Shown: in pieces, positions 26,838 to 34,259 of the stretch | How positions within the stretch are numbered: the stretch's first letter is position 1 | Layout of the letters: each line of letters starts with the position of its first letter | Origin: Prochlorococcus sp. AG-679-P15 | GTDB lineage: Bacteria; Cyanobacteriota; Cyanobacteriia; PCC-6307; Cyanobiaceae | DNA length: 37,978 nucleotides | NCBI GenBank assembly: GCA_003210695.1 | Contig: QCUW01000007.1 | Coordinates: forward strand, 1-37,978 | Direction: 5' to 3' | Position numbers and translations under genes: made by a program | Notes under the pieces: model-generated | The model's input: only the letters and a program-made list of their open reading frames with translations | Databases searched by the model: none | What the model was told of the DNA's origin: nothing

Positions 26838-27764
26838 GTGAAGAGAATTAATATGCAGCGTAGTTCAACATGGATTATTAAAACTTTATGGGGAGCTTGT
26901 GAAAGATGGAGTAAATCAGATTGTATTGATTTAAGCGCTGCTTTTGCATATTACACACTGCAGTCATTCTTTCCTATCCTTCTCATTTCCCTTTCAATAG
27001 CTTCTTGGTTTTTAGGAAAGCAAGAGGGTTTAGATCAACAAATAATATCTATTGCTTCTCAAATTTTACCTCCATCCGTTGTTGAATTAGTTGAAACAAC
27101 TTTATTCAAATTAATTGATCAAGGCTTTGGAGCCGGAATTTTAGGAGCAATGTTTTTACTATTTACTGCAGGAAATGCTTACTTATCACTTCAAAGAGGC
27201 TCAGATAGGCTTTGGGAAGACGAGCTTCCTTCCCGGAGAATAAACTCTGCATGGCAAGAGCAAGCCTCAAGATTTCTTAGGAATAGAATTGAAGCTTTCT
27301 TAATAGTTTTTTTCATAGGTTTTTTGATGGTATTAGATCAAATAAGTGCAAATCTTAGAATGATTCCAACAACGGTTTTAGAAAATATATCAAATTCCAG
27401 TAATTTTTTTTCTGGTTTATTGATAAAATTACCACTCTTACAAGTTGGTCAATTTGCTTTTCCAATTATAGGATTTTCTTTAATGGCTCTATTACTTCAA
27501 GCTCTCTTACCAAGTAGAAAAGTTCCTTTAAAACCATTAATACCAGGTTCCATTCTCATTGGAATTGGACTAACAACTCTTAATCTCGCAGTTAGTAAAA
27601 GTATTCTTTCACTTGGGGTAAGATTTCAAGCATATGGATTTATTGGAGGCTTTTTAGTACTTACTTTATGGGTATGGCTATTAGGAGTTATTTTATATTT
27701 TGGACAATGTTGGAGTGTTGTTATAGCTGGTATGTCTTTAGTAAATAGAAGAAGAAACAATTAA
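26838..27764 (+). CDS. YihY/BrkB family membrane protein
   Basis: A 308-residue protein with about six transmembrane segments. AFAYYTLQSFFPILLISLS near the N-terminus and AYGFIGGFLVLTLWVWLLG near the C-terminus are the conserved blocks of the YihY (formerly 'RNase BN') family. Members were once mislabelled ribonuclease BN; the true function is not settled and may be transport. I keep the GTG at 26838 because GGGAGA precedes it at good spacing; an ATG at 26853 is the alternative. It is followed 12 bases later by the zinc-ribbon gene. Confidence 0.9.
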   Translation: MKRINMQRSSTWIIKTLWGACERWSKSDCIDLSAAFAYYTLQSFFPILLISLSIASWFLGKQEGLDQQIISIASQILPPSVVELVETTLFKLIDQGFGAGILGAMFLLFTAGNAYLSLQRGSDRLWEDELPSRRINSAWQEQASRFLRNRIEAFLIVFFIGFLMVLDQISANLRMIPTTVLENISNSSNFFSGLLIKLPLLQVGQFAFPIIGFSLMALLLQALLPSRKVPLKPLIPGSILIGIGLTTLNLAVSKSILSLGVRFQAYGFIGGFLVLTLWVWLLGVILYFGQCWSVVIAGMSLVNRRRNN

Positions 27765-27776
27765 ATTAACAATGAT

Positions 27777-28121
27777 ATGATTTCTTTTATTAAAGTAAAC
27801 AAAAGCTTAATAATTTATTTTTCTATATTTCTCATAGTTATTCCCTTCTTTGGATTTAACTTTTTATTTAAATTCTTAGGTAATATTTTATTACTGATAT
27901 TTTTAGTTCCTCTGTTAATACTTTTGATAATATTGATAAGTTTTAATTCCTTAAAGTCCAAAGTAAATATTTGTGATCAATGTGGGAATATATCATTAGG
28001 AATAAATAATACCTGCGTAAATTGTGGAGCGGATTTAGGCGATATAAACTCAAAAAACCTCGGAAATTTAAAAAAGCCTGGCGAAGCTACAATTGAAGTA
28101 AAAGCAGAAGAAATTATTTGA
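27777..28121 (+). CDS. Membrane protein with C-terminal zinc ribbon
   Basis: A 114-residue protein with two hydrophobic segments (about 10-30 and 35-58) followed by a soluble zinc-ribbon-like module, ICDQCGN and CVNCGAD (four cysteines in two CxxC pairs, about residues 62-85), and a short acidic tail. The zinc finger should face the cytoplasm if the N-terminus is also inside. I do not recognise a named family. It ends 28 bases before the convergent HLIP gene. Confidence 0.8.
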   Translation: MISFIKVNKSLIIYFSIFLIVIPFFGFNFLFKFLGNILLLIFLVPLLILLIILISFNSLKSKVNICDQCGNISLGINNTCVNCGADLGDINSKNLGNLKKPGEATIEVKAEEII

Positions 28122-28149
28122 TTAAGCTTAAATTCTTTCCGTAGAAAAT

Positions 28150-28296
28150 TTAACCAATTCCAATTTGTCTTAAAATACTTTGACCTGTAATCAATTCTGT
28201 ACCTAAACCTATCAATATACCCATCATGGCCATTCTACCGTTCCATGTTTCTGCATAATTTACAAAACCAAATCTTGGTTGATTATCCTCATTCAT
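28150..28296 (-). CDS. High-light-inducible protein (HLIP), 48 aa
   Basis: ATG at 28296 opens a 48-codon frame. It has the hallmark chlorophyll-binding helix of the CAB/ELIP/HLIP family, AETWNGRMAMMGILIGLGTE (ExxNxRxAM type), one transmembrane span and a short tail. HLIPs bind chlorophyll and carotenoid, quench excess energy and help photosystem assembly and repair under high light. The 48-residue length is normal for the small HLIPs of Prochlorococcus. A TACAAT on the minus strand at 28310-28305 may be its -10 box, leaving a very short leader. Its function is well supported by the motif; the number in the hli series cannot be given. Confidence 0.93.
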   Translation of the reverse strand: MNEDNQPRFGFVNYAETWNGRMAMMGILIGLGTELITGQSILRQIGIG

Positions 28297-28365
28297 AATA
28301 AATTATTGTATAAATTAGATTTATTTTAGCGTTAGAAGGTTAATTAATGGTAAATAAATTACGAA

Positions 28366-28749
28366 TTATCTAATATGTCTAATCCCGTCTACTGGTTTAT
28401 ATTCTTCTCCAGTTAATTCTTCATATATTATGGCAGGCAATCCTGTCTCAAACATAGTTTGAAGTGCTTCTTTGAGCATTGGGTTCCAACCCCCAGTACT
28501 TACTTTCCCATGCCTTACAGTCCAATCCCAAGTGCCCTGTAGATCTCTTGGCATTCTGCCATCTCTATCTCTTCTAGCAACTAAATCTAAAGACTCAACT
28601 AAGCCAACTATTACTGGATTTTTTCCATAAGAAGGGGTTAAGCTTAACTCTAATCTCACGGGGTCATCCACAACCATTTTTAGGCGAAACCTAGGAGGTA
28701 ATTTTAATGATCTTATTACTCCAGAAACAATCTTAGTTCTTAATTCCAA
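28366..28749 (-). CDS. Conserved hypothetical protein (127 aa)
   Basis: A 127-residue soluble protein with no signal peptide, membrane segment or cysteine. Its composition differs from its neighbours: many Arg residues and a strongly conserved look (RRDRDGRMPRDLQGTWDWTV, then HGKVSTGGWNPMLKEAL). It resembles a beta-rich domain followed by a helical end, and its sequence would suit a widely conserved cyanobacterial protein, but I cannot name the family. It follows the DUF2973-like gene by 32 bases on the same strand and precedes the HLIP gene, from which it is separated by a 69-base gap. Confidence 0.78.
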   Translation of the reverse strand: MELRTKIVSGVIRSLKLPPRFRLKMVVDDPVRLELSLTPSYGKNPVIVGLVESLDLVARRDRDGRMPRDLQGTWDWTVRHGKVSTGGWNPMLKEALQTMFETGLPAIIYEELTGEEYKPVDGIRHIR

Positions 28750-28781
28750 TTTTTTTTCCTTTTAAAATTTATTAATTGAAT

Positions 28782-29045
28782 CTAATCAGTTGTAGTTCCT
28801 TTTTCTTCAAGAGAAGAATCGGAATCGTTAGAAAACCTCACAGTAAGTAGTTCTTCTTGAGTTATATTTCCAGATTTATCGAGAAGTTCGGGATGGATAG
28901 TATACTTCTTTTGTCTAATGTTATTAGTAAAAGATCGCTTTTGTTCTTTATCAAAAGCTCCCCAACCGTTAGACATCACTTTAAAAGCCTTCCAAACTAA
29001 ATAGGTAAGAGCAGCTGAATAAATAATTGGGAATAAGAAAGACAT
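28782..29045 (-). CDS. Small one-span membrane protein (DUF2973-like)
   Basis: An 87-residue protein with one N-terminal membrane segment (about residues 3-22) and a hydrophilic tail. The segment YTIHPELLDKSGNITQEELL, then VRF, is the most distinctive part and recalls DUF2973, a cyanobacterial family of unknown function; the assignment is tentative. It lies upstream of the 127-residue hypothetical on the same strand and diverges from the HtrA protease gene across 133 bases. Confidence 0.75.
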   Translation of the reverse strand: MSFLFPIIYSAALTYLVWKAFKVMSNGWGAFDKEQKRSFTNNIRQKKYTIHPELLDKSGNITQEELLTVRFSNDSDSSLEEKGTTTD

Positions 29046-29152
29046 TATGCTTATTATTTATGTACTATAGGTTTTATAATAGCTCGAAAAAAATTAATTT
29101 AGCTATTTACATGAAACAATTCCCTAAATATTCCAAATATTTTCGAGATTCA

Positions 29153-29158
29153 TATAAT
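29153..29158 (+). promoter_or_regulatory. Candidate -10 element for the HtrA protease gene
   Basis: TATAAT 20 bases before the ATG at 29179; a second TATAAT at 29168-29173 is closer. TTCCAA at 29131-29136 is a weak -35 candidate with 16-base spacing. If the nearer box is used, translation would have to start at the in-frame ATG at 29194. Confidence 0.38.
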
Positions 29159-29178
29159 TTTTATTAATATAATCTGAT

Positions 29179-30345
29179 ATGCATATTCAAATAATGTTTT
29201 TGAAGGATTCAATAAAAATACAATCAAATAAATTCTATTTTAAGAAACTATTTTTTCTTTTCTATTTAACACTTGGCTTAATAAACAAACCAGGCGTGAT
29301 ATCTCAGCCGGTAGTAAATAAAAATCTTGAGAATCAATTAAAAATTTCAAATACATCTTTCATAACAAAAGCAATTAATAAAACAGGAGCGTCTGTAGTA
29401 ACTATTGAAACTCAAAGATTTGTCAAAAAAAAACAATTTTCTAGAGATTCTAGAATTTTTATAGACCCATATTTCGAAAGATTCTTTGGCTTACAATTGC
29501 CCCGTGAAAATCAAGCGCAAATAGAGCAAAGTCAAGGAAGTGGCTTTATATTCGATGATGGACTCGTAATAACAAATGCGCATGTCGTTAATGGATCTGA
29601 AAAATTAATTGTTGGTTTATCGAATGGAACAAAATATAAAGGTGAGTTAGTAGGACAAGATTCATTGACTGATATAGCTGTTATTAAGCTTCGAGGTAGA
29701 GGACCTTGGCCAAAAGCGATATTAGGTGATTCATCAAAAATAAAAGTAGGTGATTGGGCAATAGCTGTTGGTAATCCTTTTGGACTAGAAAACACAGTCA
29801 CTCTTGGAATAATAAGTAATTTAAATAGAAATGTCTCACAATTAGGAATATATGATAAAAAATTTGAGTTAATTCAGACAGATGCCGCAATAAACCCTGG
29901 TAATTCTGGCGGACCATTATTAAATAGTACCGGAGAGGTAATTGGAATTAATACTTTGATTAGATCAGGACCTGGCGCAGGCTTAAGTTTTGCAATCCCA
30001 ATAAATAAAGCTAAAGATATCGCTTCACAACTAATCCAAAATGGGAGAGTAATTCATCCCATGATTGGAATTAACTTAATAGATGAAAATTCATTTGATA
30101 TAAATAAAAATATTGTAAAAGTAGGATATGTTGTCCCTAATAGCCCTGCCGATAAAAGTGGGATCATTATTAATGACATAATCATAAAAGTAGGTAAAAA
30201 AGATATTAATAATTCTTTTGATGTTATCAATGAAATAAGTAATAATGGAGTAAATAATTATATAAATATGACTATAAAAAGAAAAAAAAATATTATTAAA
30301 TTAAAAGTAAAGCCAACTGATATTAATAATTTATCGAGAAAATAA
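29179..30345 (+). CDS. HtrA/Deg family serine protease with one PDZ domain
   Basis: An exported chymotrypsin-fold protease for misfolded or damaged proteins in the periplasm or lumen. 388 residues. A basic N-terminus and hydrophobic stretch (about 22-36) form a signal peptide or anchor. The catalytic triad is H135 (ITNAHVV), D165 (LTDIAVI) and S243 (INPGNSGGP), and one PDZ domain spans about 285-380. Cyanobacteria have HhoA, HhoB and HtrA paralogues with a single PDZ domain each; sequence does not decide which this is. The start may be the ATG at 29194 instead. Confidence 0.93.
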   Translation: MHIQIMFLKDSIKIQSNKFYFKKLFFLFYLTLGLINKPGVISQPVVNKNLENQLKISNTSFITKAINKTGASVVTIETQRFVKKKQFSRDSRIFIDPYFERFFGLQLPRENQAQIEQSQGSGFIFDDGLVITNAHVVNGSEKLIVGLSNGTKYKGELVGQDSLTDIAVIKLRGRGPWPKAILGDSSKIKVGDWAIAVGNPFGLENTVTLGIISNLNRNVSQLGIYDKKFELIQTDAAINPGNSGGPLLNSTGEVIGINTLIRSGPGAGLSFAIPINKAKDIASQLIQNGRVIHPMIGINLIDENSFDINKNIVKVGYVVPNSPADKSGIIINDIIIKVGKKDINNSFDVINEISNNGVNNYINMTIKRKKNIIKLKVKPTDINNLSRK

Positions 30346-30352
30346 AAATTCT

Positions 30353-30502
30353 TTAACTCTCATCATCTCTTAGAATTTCTACACATTTAGAGATACAAAT
30401 ACCATCAGTAATATCACAACAAGTAATGCACTCAAAATAACTATCTACTGGATCATTAGTAACATAATTAGTATCTTTGAAATCATTCTTTTTCAAGCTC
30501 AT
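30353..30502 (-). CDS. Cysteine-rich microprotein (49 aa)
   Basis: ATG at 30502 opens a 49-codon frame ending in TAA at 30353. It is acidic, without signal peptide or membrane segment. Residues 21-49 carry the pattern YFECITCCDITDGICISKC, then VEILRDDES, with five cysteines (C25, C28, C29, C36, C40), which suggests metal binding or a redox-active small fold. I know of no named family, though such Cys-patterned microproteins occur in picocyanobacteria. It converges with the HtrA gene (7 bases between stops). It was found by reading the reverse strand and lies in the gap between HtrA and the ABC-F gene. Confidence 0.68.
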   Translation of the reverse strand: MSLKKNDFKDTNYVTNDPVDSYFECITCCDITDGICISKCVEILRDDES

Positions 30503-30636
30503 TAGAAATTAAAATAATTCGTAATTATTAGACTAAGCAATGCCCAGAAGAATGTAAAGATAAATAAGTGATCTTGCCTAGTGTATTGTAAAGTTTTCTA
30601 AAAAAATTATTCCACACTTCAAAAAAAATGAGAAAA

Positions 30637-30655
30637 AATACTTATTAATAATATT
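30637..30655 (-). terminator. Weak hairpin downstream of the ABC-F gene
   Basis: Just past the ABC-F stop on the minus strand, AATATTA and TAAGTATT can pair over about 6 bp (one T-G pair), followed by TTTTTT. It is AT-only and so of low stability, but its position and T tract suit a terminator. Confidence 0.28.
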
Positions 30656-30661
30656 AAATAG

Positions 30662-32284
30662 TTATTTTTTAATACTTTTTTTCTCTAAAAAATATTCATA
30701 ATTACCATTAAAAGATGATAATTTAGATTCTTTAATTTCAATGATTCTATTTGCAACTTTGGAAATAAAATATCTATCATGAGAGATGATAAATACTGTG
30801 CCTTTATAATTCTTAATAGCAAGCTCCAAATTTTCTTTCGATTGTAGATCTAAGTGATTTGTAGGTTCATCAAGAAGTAAAAAATTACTTGGATTCATAA
30901 TCATCAAAGCTAGTGCTAAACGCGCTTTTTCGCCGCCACTAAGTTGTTTAACATATTTAAAAACAGCATTATTATAAAATCCAAAACTTCCTAAAAATGT
31001 CCTTACTTTTTGTTGAGACCAATCTGGGGCTTTTAAATATATTAAATCAATAACTTGTTTTTCAATAGCAAGGGCTTCAGCCTGATTTTGCTCATAATAA
31101 CTTGTAATTATATTATGTTTTCCTAAATTGACTTCTCCAATATCAGGTTCTATTTTTTTGATAATTAACTTAAGCAAAGTAGATTTACCACATCCATTAG
31201 GTCCTAAAATTGCTATTTTTTCTCCAGAAGACACCTTTAAATTAACGTCAAAGAATAGAATTTTTTCCTCAAAGCTATGAGATAAATTCTTAATTTGAAG
31301 AACTGATTTACCAGAACGTGGGCAATCTGGAAAATTAAAAGAAGGACTTTTAAGTCTCGAAGTAGGTGCATCAATTTTTGTAATCTTTTTTAATTGCTTC
31401 TCTCTACTTTTAGCCTGAGTACTCCTTGTAGCGCTTGCACGAAATCTTTCAATATACTTTCTTTGTATTTCAATCTCTTTTTGCTGCAAAGCAAAAGCTT
31501 TGTTTTGAGATTCTTCATTTAAAGATTTCTGCTCAACGAAAGAAGAGTAATTACCATTATATGTTTCAGCAATTCCTCTTTCTATAAAAATTATCTTTTT
31601 ACATAATTTATCTAAGAAATATCTGTCATGACTAATTAATATGATTGCTATTTTTAAAGAAATTAAATATTCCTCTAGCCAAAAAATTGTTTCTAAATCT
31701 AAATGATTAGTTGGCTCATCAAGTAAAAGTAAATCAGGTTTTTGTAAAATAATTTTTCCAAGTGCCACTTTCATCTGCCAACCCCCTGAGAAATTACCTA
31801 CTAATTTATCCGCATCTTCCTGAGAAAATCCCAGTTTTGGAAGTATCTTCTCTACTTCTGCCTGCATTTGATAGCCACCTAAAGATTCAAACTTTTCTTG
31901 ATAAGTTGCTAGCTGATTTACAAGGTAGTCAAGTTTTTTAGAGTTATTACTAGCCTCTAAAAATTTCATTTCATTTTCAATCTCTGAAAGTTTATTTGAA
32001 ACTAATTGAATATCTTTAAAAGAACTTTCTAGTTCCTCTCTTACTGTTCTTTTTAAGTTACAATCTAATTCCTGCTTTAAGTGAGCTATTTTTGGACTTC
32101 CTTCCTTAAGAACTAGTCCGCTCGTTTGATCTTCCTCTCCAATTAAGATTTTAAATTGAGTTGATTTTCCTGCTCCATTAGAACCAACTAACCCTATCTT
32201 TTCTCCCTTCCTAATCTCCCAGTTAATATTTTTTAAAACAATATCAGTAGAGTAAATTTTGCTTACATTATCAAATCTAATCAC
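30662..32284 (-). CDS. ABC-F family ATPase (Uup/EttA type)
   Basis: A 540-residue protein with two ABC domains and no membrane segment. Domain 1 has Walker A GSNGAGKST, signature FSGGWQMK and Walker B LLLLDEPTNHLDLET. Domain 2 has GPNGCGKST, LSGGEKARL and LLLDEPTNHLDLQS. The region between (about 230-320), rich in Lys/Arg and Gln, is the P-site tRNA-interaction linker. Such soluble ABC-F proteins act on the ribosome or in antibiotic tolerance rather than as transporters. It lies just after the 30353-30502 gene on the same strand and diverges from a small membrane-protein gene. Confidence 0.92.
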   Translation of the reverse strand: MIRFDNVSKIYSTDIVLKNINWEIRKGEKIGLVGSNGAGKSTQFKILIGEEDQTSGLVLKEGSPKIAHLKQELDCNLKRTVREELESSFKDIQLVSNKLSEIENEMKFLEASNNSKKLDYLVNQLATYQEKFESLGGYQMQAEVEKILPKLGFSQEDADKLVGNFSGGWQMKVALGKIILQKPDLLLLDEPTNHLDLETIFWLEEYLISLKIAIILISHDRYFLDKLCKKIIFIERGIAETYNGNYSSFVEQKSLNEESQNKAFALQQKEIEIQRKYIERFRASATRSTQAKSREKQLKKITKIDAPTSRLKSPSFNFPDCPRSGKSVLQIKNLSHSFEEKILFFDVNLKVSSGEKIAILGPNGCGKSTLLKLIIKKIEPDIGEVNLGKHNIITSYYEQNQAEALAIEKQVIDLIYLKAPDWSQQKVRTFLGSFGFYNNAVFKYVKQLSGGEKARLALALMIMNPSNFLLLDEPTNHLDLQSKENLELAIKNYKGTVFIISHDRYFISKVANRIIEIKESKLSSFNGNYEYFLEKKSIKK

Positions 32285-32354
32285 TTTAAAAAATTGAATT
32301 TACAGAAATAGAGATTTTGTACCAAAAAAAATTTTTGTGGAATAAAATTATGCT

Positions 32355-32537
32355 ATGAAAAGAATAGAACAAATTGTAGTAATTTTCATAGCTGCAGCAT
32401 TAGCAATACCCAGTTATTGGTTTTTTTGGACTTTAGCTGGTGGTGGTGGATACAACAAAAGAGTGCAACCAACTATAAATGAAGAAGTAATTCAAGATCC
32501 CTTATTAAAGACCTCCTCGAGCCTTAATCAACCATAA
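32355..32537 (+). CDS. Small one-span membrane protein (60 aa)
   Basis: A 60-residue protein with a hydrophobic segment of about residues 7-28 (VVIFIAAALAIPSYWFFWTL), a run of four glycines and a polar tail. It looks like a membrane-anchored microprotein, but I do not recognise a family. Its last 33 bases overlap, on the opposite strand, the end of the Nif11-like gene, so both reading frames use the same DNA there. It diverges from the ABC-F gene (70 bases). Confidence 0.65.
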   Translation: MKRIEQIVVIFIAAALAIPSYWFFWTLAGGGGYNKRVQPTINEEVIQDPLLKTSSSLNQP

Positions 32538-32735
32538 TTTAGTTGCTTCATCATCAACGGTCTCTAAGTATTGAATAACCTCCTCTTTGGTGACTAGAAT
32601 ATCTAATTCTTTACCAATCTCACAAATTTTTTCTAGAGCTGATTTTGGGTTATTTAGAGCCATCAAAAATAAACTTTTTTTTCTCTCAGAATCATTTGCA
32701 ATAAAATCATAGAGTTTTTCAGCATTACTAGTCAT
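32505..32735 (-). CDS. Nif11-like protein ending in Gly-Gly-Leu (76 aa)
   Basis: A 76-residue acidic, helical protein. AEKLYDFIANDSERKKSLFL and KICEIGKELDILVTKEEV fit the Nif11-like leader pattern used by some cyanobacterial precursor peptides (for example prochlorosins). It ends LWLIKARGGL: a double-glycine, which in leaders marks the cleavage point, but only one residue (Leu) follows before the TAA, so there is no core peptide. It may be a stand-alone helical protein of the family rather than a precursor. It overlaps the 32355-32537 gene at its 3' end. The Nif11 match is by pattern only. Confidence 0.72.
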   Translation of the reverse strand: MTSNAEKLYDFIANDSERKKSLFLMALNNPKSALEKICEIGKELDILVTKEEVIQYLETVDDEATKLWLIKARGGL

Positions 32736-32770
32736 CTGTTTTCGTTAATTCATATCAATAGATTATTACC

Positions 32771-33109
32771 TCAAGCTACATTTTGTTCATTATATTTATT
32801 TATAGATAAATCATAATCCGTATCTTTTATTTCTTTAGCGGAAGCATCTGCCATACTTCTAGCATCTAAACAAAGAACTTTTCTTAGCTTCGCAAAATTT
32901 GCTGCATGCGATACTCTACCATCTTTCTGAGCATGATATTCAGAGCGCTGAAGAATTTGATGAAGATGTGTCAATAAATATGGACTGATTACAGCTGACA
33001 CCAATACATCACTATTCTCATTGTTTAAAGACTCAGATTGTATTAATTTTTTTTTCTTTTTATCACTTATTGATCTTTGAGAAGAATCAAGTTTTCTTGA
33101 ATTTTTCAT
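32771..33109 (-). CDS. Hypothetical protein (112 aa)
   Basis: A 112-residue protein with a Lys-rich, probably disordered N-terminus (about residues 1-38) and a more structured C-terminal part with LLTHLHQILQRSEYHAQKDG and HAANFAKLRKVLCLDARSMA, which look like amphipathic helices. No membrane segment or signal peptide. I do not recognise the family. It lies 35 bases upstream of the Nif11-like gene on the same strand and diverges from the ribbon-helix-helix gene, sharing its 118-base promoter region. Confidence 0.7.
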   Translation of the reverse strand: MKNSRKLDSSQRSISDKKKKKLIQSESLNNENSDVLVSAVISPYLLTHLHQILQRSEYHAQKDGRVSHAANFAKLRKVLCLDARSMADASAKEIKDTDYDLSINKYNEQNVA

Positions 33110-33160
33110 AATTTAAGCAAGTAACTAATTTATCAAAGGGGTATATATCCTTACTAATAA

Positions 33161-33221
33161 TATACACAAAGATACTATCCTTGACTAACTGTGTATACTT
33201 ATAAGTAACAGTTATACAGTT
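33161..33221. promoter_or_regulatory. Operator-like inverted repeats upstream of the RHH gene
   Basis: TATACACA (33161-33168) and TGTGTATA (33190-33197) form a perfect 8-base inverted repeat 21 bases apart. AACTGTGTATAC (33187-33198) and GTTATACAGTT (33211-33221) form an overlapping second, imperfect pair around the palindrome CTTATAAG (33198-33205). Repeated half-sites of this type, 7 bases before the ATG of a ribbon-helix-helix protein and inside a divergent promoter region, suit an operator for self-regulation. Confidence 0.45.
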
Positions 33222-33227
33222 AGACTC

Positions 33228-33536
33228 ATGGCAACCCGCCAAAATTCTACTAACGGGAAGCCAAAATCCCCTAGGATTCAAGTAGTGCTTCCAGAATTAA
33301 TTTGTGAACAGCTAACCATTTTAGCTGAGAATGAATCAAGAACTGTCAGTAATATGGCAAAAGTATTAATTCAAAATGGTATTAAAAATTATTTTGAAAA
33401 AGAGACCAAATCACTTACATCAGATACAAAAATAAATACTGATAACTTTAGAGATAAATTAGAAAGACAAAGTATTAAAAGATTAAAAGGAGCTCCTCAA
33501 AGGATACGATACTCCAAAAAAACAGACAACAAATAA
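33228..33536 (+). CDS. Ribbon-helix-helix (CopG/Arc-like) DNA-binding protein
   Basis: A 102-residue protein with an RHH domain in residues 14-55: a beta strand with alternating residues (SPRIQVVLPELICEQL) followed by two helices (LAENESRTVSNMAKVLIQNG). Such dimers bind DNA through the strand, often as repressors of their own operon. A Lys/Arg-rich tail (KRLKGAPQRIRYSKK) may add DNA or RNA contacts. No toxin gene follows it: the next gene converges (ktrA) with no gap, so it is not an obvious antitoxin of a two-gene pair. An inverted-repeat array lies just upstream. Confidence 0.88.
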   Translation: MATRQNSTNGKPKSPRIQVVLPELICEQLTILAENESRTVSNMAKVLIQNGIKNYFEKETKSLTSDTKINTDNFRDKLERQSIKRLKGAPQRIRYSKKTDNK

Positions 33537-34241
33537 CTAATTTTGAGGTAATTTTTGTAAATCTACCGTTTTTCCCATAACTACCAAAATATTTCCTCTT
33601 TCGAGAATATATTTCGCGGGAGGATTAACTGTTAATTGTTCTGCTGGACCTGCAGCAAGAACGTTCACTAAATAATTTTTTCTTAAATTTAAATCTCTTA
33701 AAGATCTACCAATAAATTCCTCAGGAACTGTTATTTCATCTATTCCAGTTTTATTATCCAATTCTAATCTTTCAATAAGATTGGGTCTTACAAGTTCTAA
33801 ACCTAGTCTTTCACCTTGCATTTTTGAGGGGAATACAACCTTATCGGCTCCTACTCGTTTTAACATCTTTTCATGTAAATCACTCGTAGCTCTTGCAATT
33901 ACTCTTTTTACTTTTGTCCCCTCACTGTCCTTAGCGATAAGAGTAGTAGTAATACTTGCTTCAATTGGCTCACTAATACCCACTACAACAGTATTCATTT
34001 CTAAAATACCTGATTCCTTCATTGATTCTTCATCAGTACAATCTATGATCCTCGCCTCTATGGAAGGTTCTAATTGTCTTAAATTATCAATTGCTTTTTC
34101 TGAAGAATCTGCAGCTAAAACATCTACTCCATTACTTATAAGTTCTCTACAAACAGCCGTTCCAAATCTACCAACTCCTACAACTGCAAAAGTTAAAGCC
34201 TCTTCTTCTTTTTTTGGAGACCATTGCCACCAGTCAGCCAT
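33537..34241 (-). CDS. ktrA: Potassium-transport regulator KtrA/TrkA
   Basis: A 234-residue cytoplasmic RCK protein that gates a K+ channel-like transporter in response to NAD(H)/ATP. The Rossmann fold has VVGVGRFGTAV (G22, G24, G27) and the acidic residue in AADSSEKAI ends the second strand; a TrkA-C domain covers about 150-230. It lies 18 bases after the KtrB-type transporter gene on the same strand, the usual pairing for Na+-dependent K+ uptake in cyanobacteria. The stop abuts the convergent RHH gene. Confidence 0.94.
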   Translation of the reverse strand: MADWWQWSPKKEEEALTFAVVGVGRFGTAVCRELISNGVDVLAADSSEKAIDNLRQLEPSIEARIIDCTDEESMKESGILEMNTVVVGISEPIEASITTTLIAKDSEGTKVKRVIARATSDLHEKMLKRVGADKVVFPSKMQGERLGLELVRPNLIERLELDNKTGIDEITVPEEFIGRSLRDLNLRKNYLVNVLAAGPAEQLTVNPPAKYILERGNILVVMGKTVDLQKLPQN

Positions 34242-34259
34242 AATAAATCTTAGTAAAGC

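Noticed and set aside
33208-33218. NtcA-like box GTA...TAC upstream of the RHH gene
   Set aside because: The best match (around 33205-33217) has 7 rather than 8 bases between GTA and TAC, and the -10 spacing does not fit, so it is more simply part of the inverted-repeat array.
33087-33281. A 64-codon minus-strand frame across the RHH start and promoter
   Set aside because: It covers the operator-like region and the RHH start in antisense, with no motif or plausible start signal.
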